NCBI RefSeq assembly: GCF_963678635.1
Contig: NW_026970820.1
Location: 1,674,001-1,738,000 of the forward strand
DNA length: 64,000 nt
Reading direction: 5' to 3'
From: Symsagittifera roscoffensis
Taxonomy: Eukaryota > Xenacoelomorpha > Acoela > Convolutidae
Under the pieces are notes generated by a model, which was not told the origin of the DNA, did not search any database, and saw nothing but the letters and a program-made list of their open reading frames with translations. The position numbers and the translations under genes are program-made. Numbering within the stretch: position 1 is the first letter of the stretch; the number at the start of each line of letters is the position of its first letter. Positions 61,580-64,000 of this stretch are shown here, in pieces.

Positions 61580-63210
61580 AGCTTTTTGTGGCCCCGCTAT
61601 ATCAGTGACTGTTGACGAGTGGGTTCCGCGGGGGGCGGAGCAGGGGAACGCTTAACGCACTCGCAAAAGGAGCACCCTTCGGGTGCTCTTTTTTGCTCGA
61701 AAGTTTTCTGAAACGGTATCTGATGAACTTTGTAAGGTGTCACAAAAGCAACAACACAAAACATTCTGTATGTGATTAGAAAAGGTCAAAAAAGATTTCT
61801 CATACTTTCAATGACTGAATCTACACCTGATCAGTCTCTAGAGAACTCTAAGCCAAAGTAACTTATGTTTTTCAGTGATTCATGAAGAGGACCGTTCCAA
61901 CGAAAACAAGTTTTCGGAAACAGTCCTCATATTTTTTTTCGAGCCCATTGTCAAGTACGTAGACTTTCAATTGTGAATAATAGCTGAATTGGACTTGGAG
62001 TTTGTCCCAAAAAGGTTAAGTTTGTCTCAAATTGATTAGAAGCAAAAGAAAAAAAAAACATTTTTTTTATTATGAAAAAAAAGTTGAGTCAGAAACGTGA
62101 AAAAACCCTTTTTTTTTAAAAGTCATGAAAAGTAGCTCCAATTGGCTTAAATCACTAGACTACAATATATGAACCTGTTCATAATGGTTTTCAAGACCAA
62201 AGCCGTAAAATTTCCATATTTAGAGAAAAGGCAAAAAAAAACAACTTTTTGGTTAACTCAAAAAGGTAGATAAATCGGGTAAAGTCGTCTTCAAACATAT
62301 AGGATCGAGAAGTGATCTAAATAGGGTATATATGTAGTGTCCTTGTTAGGTCGCATGCAAAAAACTAGAACAGTTTTGTTGGCCACTTCCGAAATTAAGA
62401 CTTTTTTTTCGAAATTTGGCCATTTTTATTTGTAGTAAAATAGTAGTAAAATAGCCGAGAAAAAAAATTGTAAAAACCATAATTTTTATCCAATTTTGAT
62501 GTTTAAATACTCTATACCTACTAAAATGTCTATGGCAAGCTCAAATAAGTCATCAAAATTCATTTTTTCTCACTTTTTAAAATTTTTGTTTTTTTGAAAT
62601 ACAATGTTGAGTCAGAAACGTAAAAAATCAATTTTTTTCAAAAAGTCAAAAAAAAGTGTTCCAATCAATTTGTTTCACTAAAACACACTTTATGAACCTG
62701 TTCAGATTGTGTTTTTGGGTTAAAGCCGAAAATTCACTCATTTTGAGAAAAGTGGAAAAAACACCTTTTTAGTTACAAAAAAACCATCATTTTTGTTGCA
62801 GTTTTTGAAAAAACTCAAATTATTGACAGAATTTTTTTTTCTCAAACTTTTATATTTAGGCTCCCCAAACAGTCTACTTTTATCCATTCCTTGTCAATAT
62901 ACCCCATTTTTTGAACCAAAACAGAGTTAATAGGTGATTTTTATCAAAAATCGTGTTTTTTACCATTTTTGCCCCCCATTTCCCTCTATAAGTCAACACA
63001 TAACAAAATTTTTGCAAAACGGGGCAAAAGTGTATCCTTAGAATTTCAATACGGGGCTGCATGCAAAAAATTAGGGAATTCTGACCTCCAGTTTTCGAGA
63101 ACACGACTTATTCTGCACGAAAGGTAATATAGGTAAATGTTCTTTCGAACCGACGGGGCCCCTTCCCCTGTCTCTACTGAACGCCATAGCCGGACGCGGC
63201 GGCCACCTAG
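61580..63210 (+). repeat. Family C unit, 5' type AGCTTTTTGTGGCCCCGC
   Basis: A complete 1,631-bp unit. H1 is GAGCACCC/GGGTGCTC with loop TTC, near 61671-61689. TTGAGTCAG at 62084 and 62607 gives a 523-bp spacing. H4 is at 63152-63172 and the terminal hairpin GCCG/CGGC lies just before CTAG (63207-63210). Except for the first ten or so bases, it is very similar to the next unit. Confidence 0.93.
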
Positions 63211-64000
63211 TTGTCACTGTGGCCCCGCTATATCAGTGACTTTCGAAGGAGTAGGTTCCGCGGGGGGCGGAGCAGGGGAACGCTAAACGCACTCGCAAAA
63301 GGAGCACCCTTCGGGTGCTCTTTTTTGCTCGAAAGTTTTCTGAAACGGTATCTGATGAACTTTGTAAGGTGTCACAAAAGCAACAACACAAAACATTCTG
63401 TATTTGATTAGAAAAGATCAAAAAAGATTTCTCATACTTTCAATGACTGAATCTACACCTGATCAGTCTCTAGAGAACTCCAAACCAAAGTAACTTATGT
63501 TTTTCATTGATTCATGAAGAGGACCGTTCCAACGAAAACAAGTTTTCGGAAACAGTCCTCATATTTTTTTTTCGAGCCCATTGTCAAGTACGTGGACTTT
63601 CAATTGTGACTTATAACTGAATTGGACTTGGAATTTGTCCCAAAAAGGTTAAGTTTGTCTCAAATTGATTAGAAGCAAAAGAAAAAAAAACATTTTTTTT
63701 ATTTGGAAAAAAAGTTGAGTCAGAAACGTGAAAAAACCCTTTTTTCAAAAGTCATTAAAAGTAGCTCCAGTTGGCTTAAATCACTAGACTACAATATATG
63801 AACCTGTTCAGAATGGTTTTCAAGACCAAAGCCGTAAAATTTCCATATTTAGAGAAAAGGCAAAAAAAAACAACTTTTTGGTTAACTTAAAAAGGTAGAT
63901 AAATCGGGTAAAGTCGTCTTCAAACCTATAGGATCGAGAAGTGATCTAAATAGGGTATATTTATAGTGTCCTTGTTAGGTCGCATGCAAAAAACTAGAAC
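63211..64000 (+). repeat. Family C unit, 5' part only (cut by window end)
   Basis: The first 790 bp of a unit with 5' type TTGTCACTGTGGCCCCGC, as at 44481. H1 is near 63302-63320. The H2 region near 63523-63560 has inner GAAAAC/GTTTTC. The array continues beyond the window. Confidence 0.92.

Larger units (their letters stand above)
1..64000 (+). repeat. Head-to-tail array of three families of non-coding CTAG-ended units
   Basis: Thirty junctions of the form GGCCACCTAG or CCATCTAG followed at once by a new 5' end divide the window into same-direction units. Landmark names used below: H1 is a GC hairpin with a 3-nt loop near the 5' end; H2 is a nested hairpin about 320-480 bp into the unit; H4 is a hairpin around GGGGCCCC some 30-35 nt before the end. 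Family A is about 2.21 kb, B 2.3-2.5 kb, C about 1.63 kb. No unit is inverted and no host gene interrupts the array. Neither array edge is inside the window. Seen directly: order, direction, lengths and hairpins. Inferred: origin from Helitron-like rolling-circle elements, with a complex satellite as the alternative. Confidence 0.96.

Noticed and set aside
1-64000. CRISPR array
   Set aside because: Repeats are kilobase-long units and 520-bp subrepeats, without short direct repeats and unique spacers.
1-64000. LTR element or retrovirus-like copies
   Set aside because: No long terminal repeats, primer-binding site, polypurine tract or reverse-transcriptase-like frame is seen.
1-64000. 5S rRNA / spliced-leader tandem cluster, as in nematodes
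   Set aside because: No 5S-like or SL1-like sequence was found in any unit.
1-64000. TTTTCAG motifs as real splice acceptors
   Set aside because: They are frequent by composition and not tied to any coding frame.

Overview
The whole window is one head-to-tail tandem array of AT-rich, non-coding repeat units, all in the same orientation. I count 30 junctions, which divide 64 kb into 29 complete units and two cut-off units at the window edges. I found no protein gene, rRNA, tRNA, CRISPR array or telomeric repeat run. The longest open frames are about 100 codons, recur only because the units recur, and cross unit junctions or hairpins. The base composition (long A and T runs, often spaced 10-12 bp, and frequent TTTTCAG) suggests a nematode genome, most like Caenorhabditis. 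This is an inference from style, not an identification.

Every unit ends in a GC-rich tract finishing in CTAG (GGCCACCTAG or CCATCTAG), and the next unit begins at once. There are three families. Family A (about 2.20-2.22 kb) makes up 1-7384, 9886-27602, 32574-34790 and 46110-61579. Family B (2.32-2.51 kb) is at 7385-9885, 27603-32573 and 34791-39577. Family C (1.63-1.64 kb) is at 39578-46109 and 61580-64000. The families share little primary sequence but have the same layout: a variable, often palindromic 5' end; a GC hairpin with a 3-nt loop (H1); a nested hairpin about 320-480 bp into the unit (H2); a long A/T-phased middle, which in B and most C units is built of about 520-bp subrepeats; a GCATGC block; a G4C4-centred hairpin (H4); in some units a short terminal hairpin; then CTAG.

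The H4 stem changes in a paired way between families and between two near-identical B units (7385-9885 and 27603-30109), so the pairing itself appears to be kept. Same-direction tandem copies, a terminal CTAG, hairpins just upstream of it, and no coding capacity resemble concatemers of non-autonomous Helitron-like (rolling-circle) elements. The 5' ends do not start cleanly with TC, so this assignment is tentative. The alternative is a complex satellite that arose from such elements.

Units are mosaics: 5' types, middles and 3' subtypes are reshuffled between copies, and near-identical copies lie 1.6 to about 54 kb apart. This points to continuing unequal exchange or gene conversion, or to repeated rolling-circle amplification.
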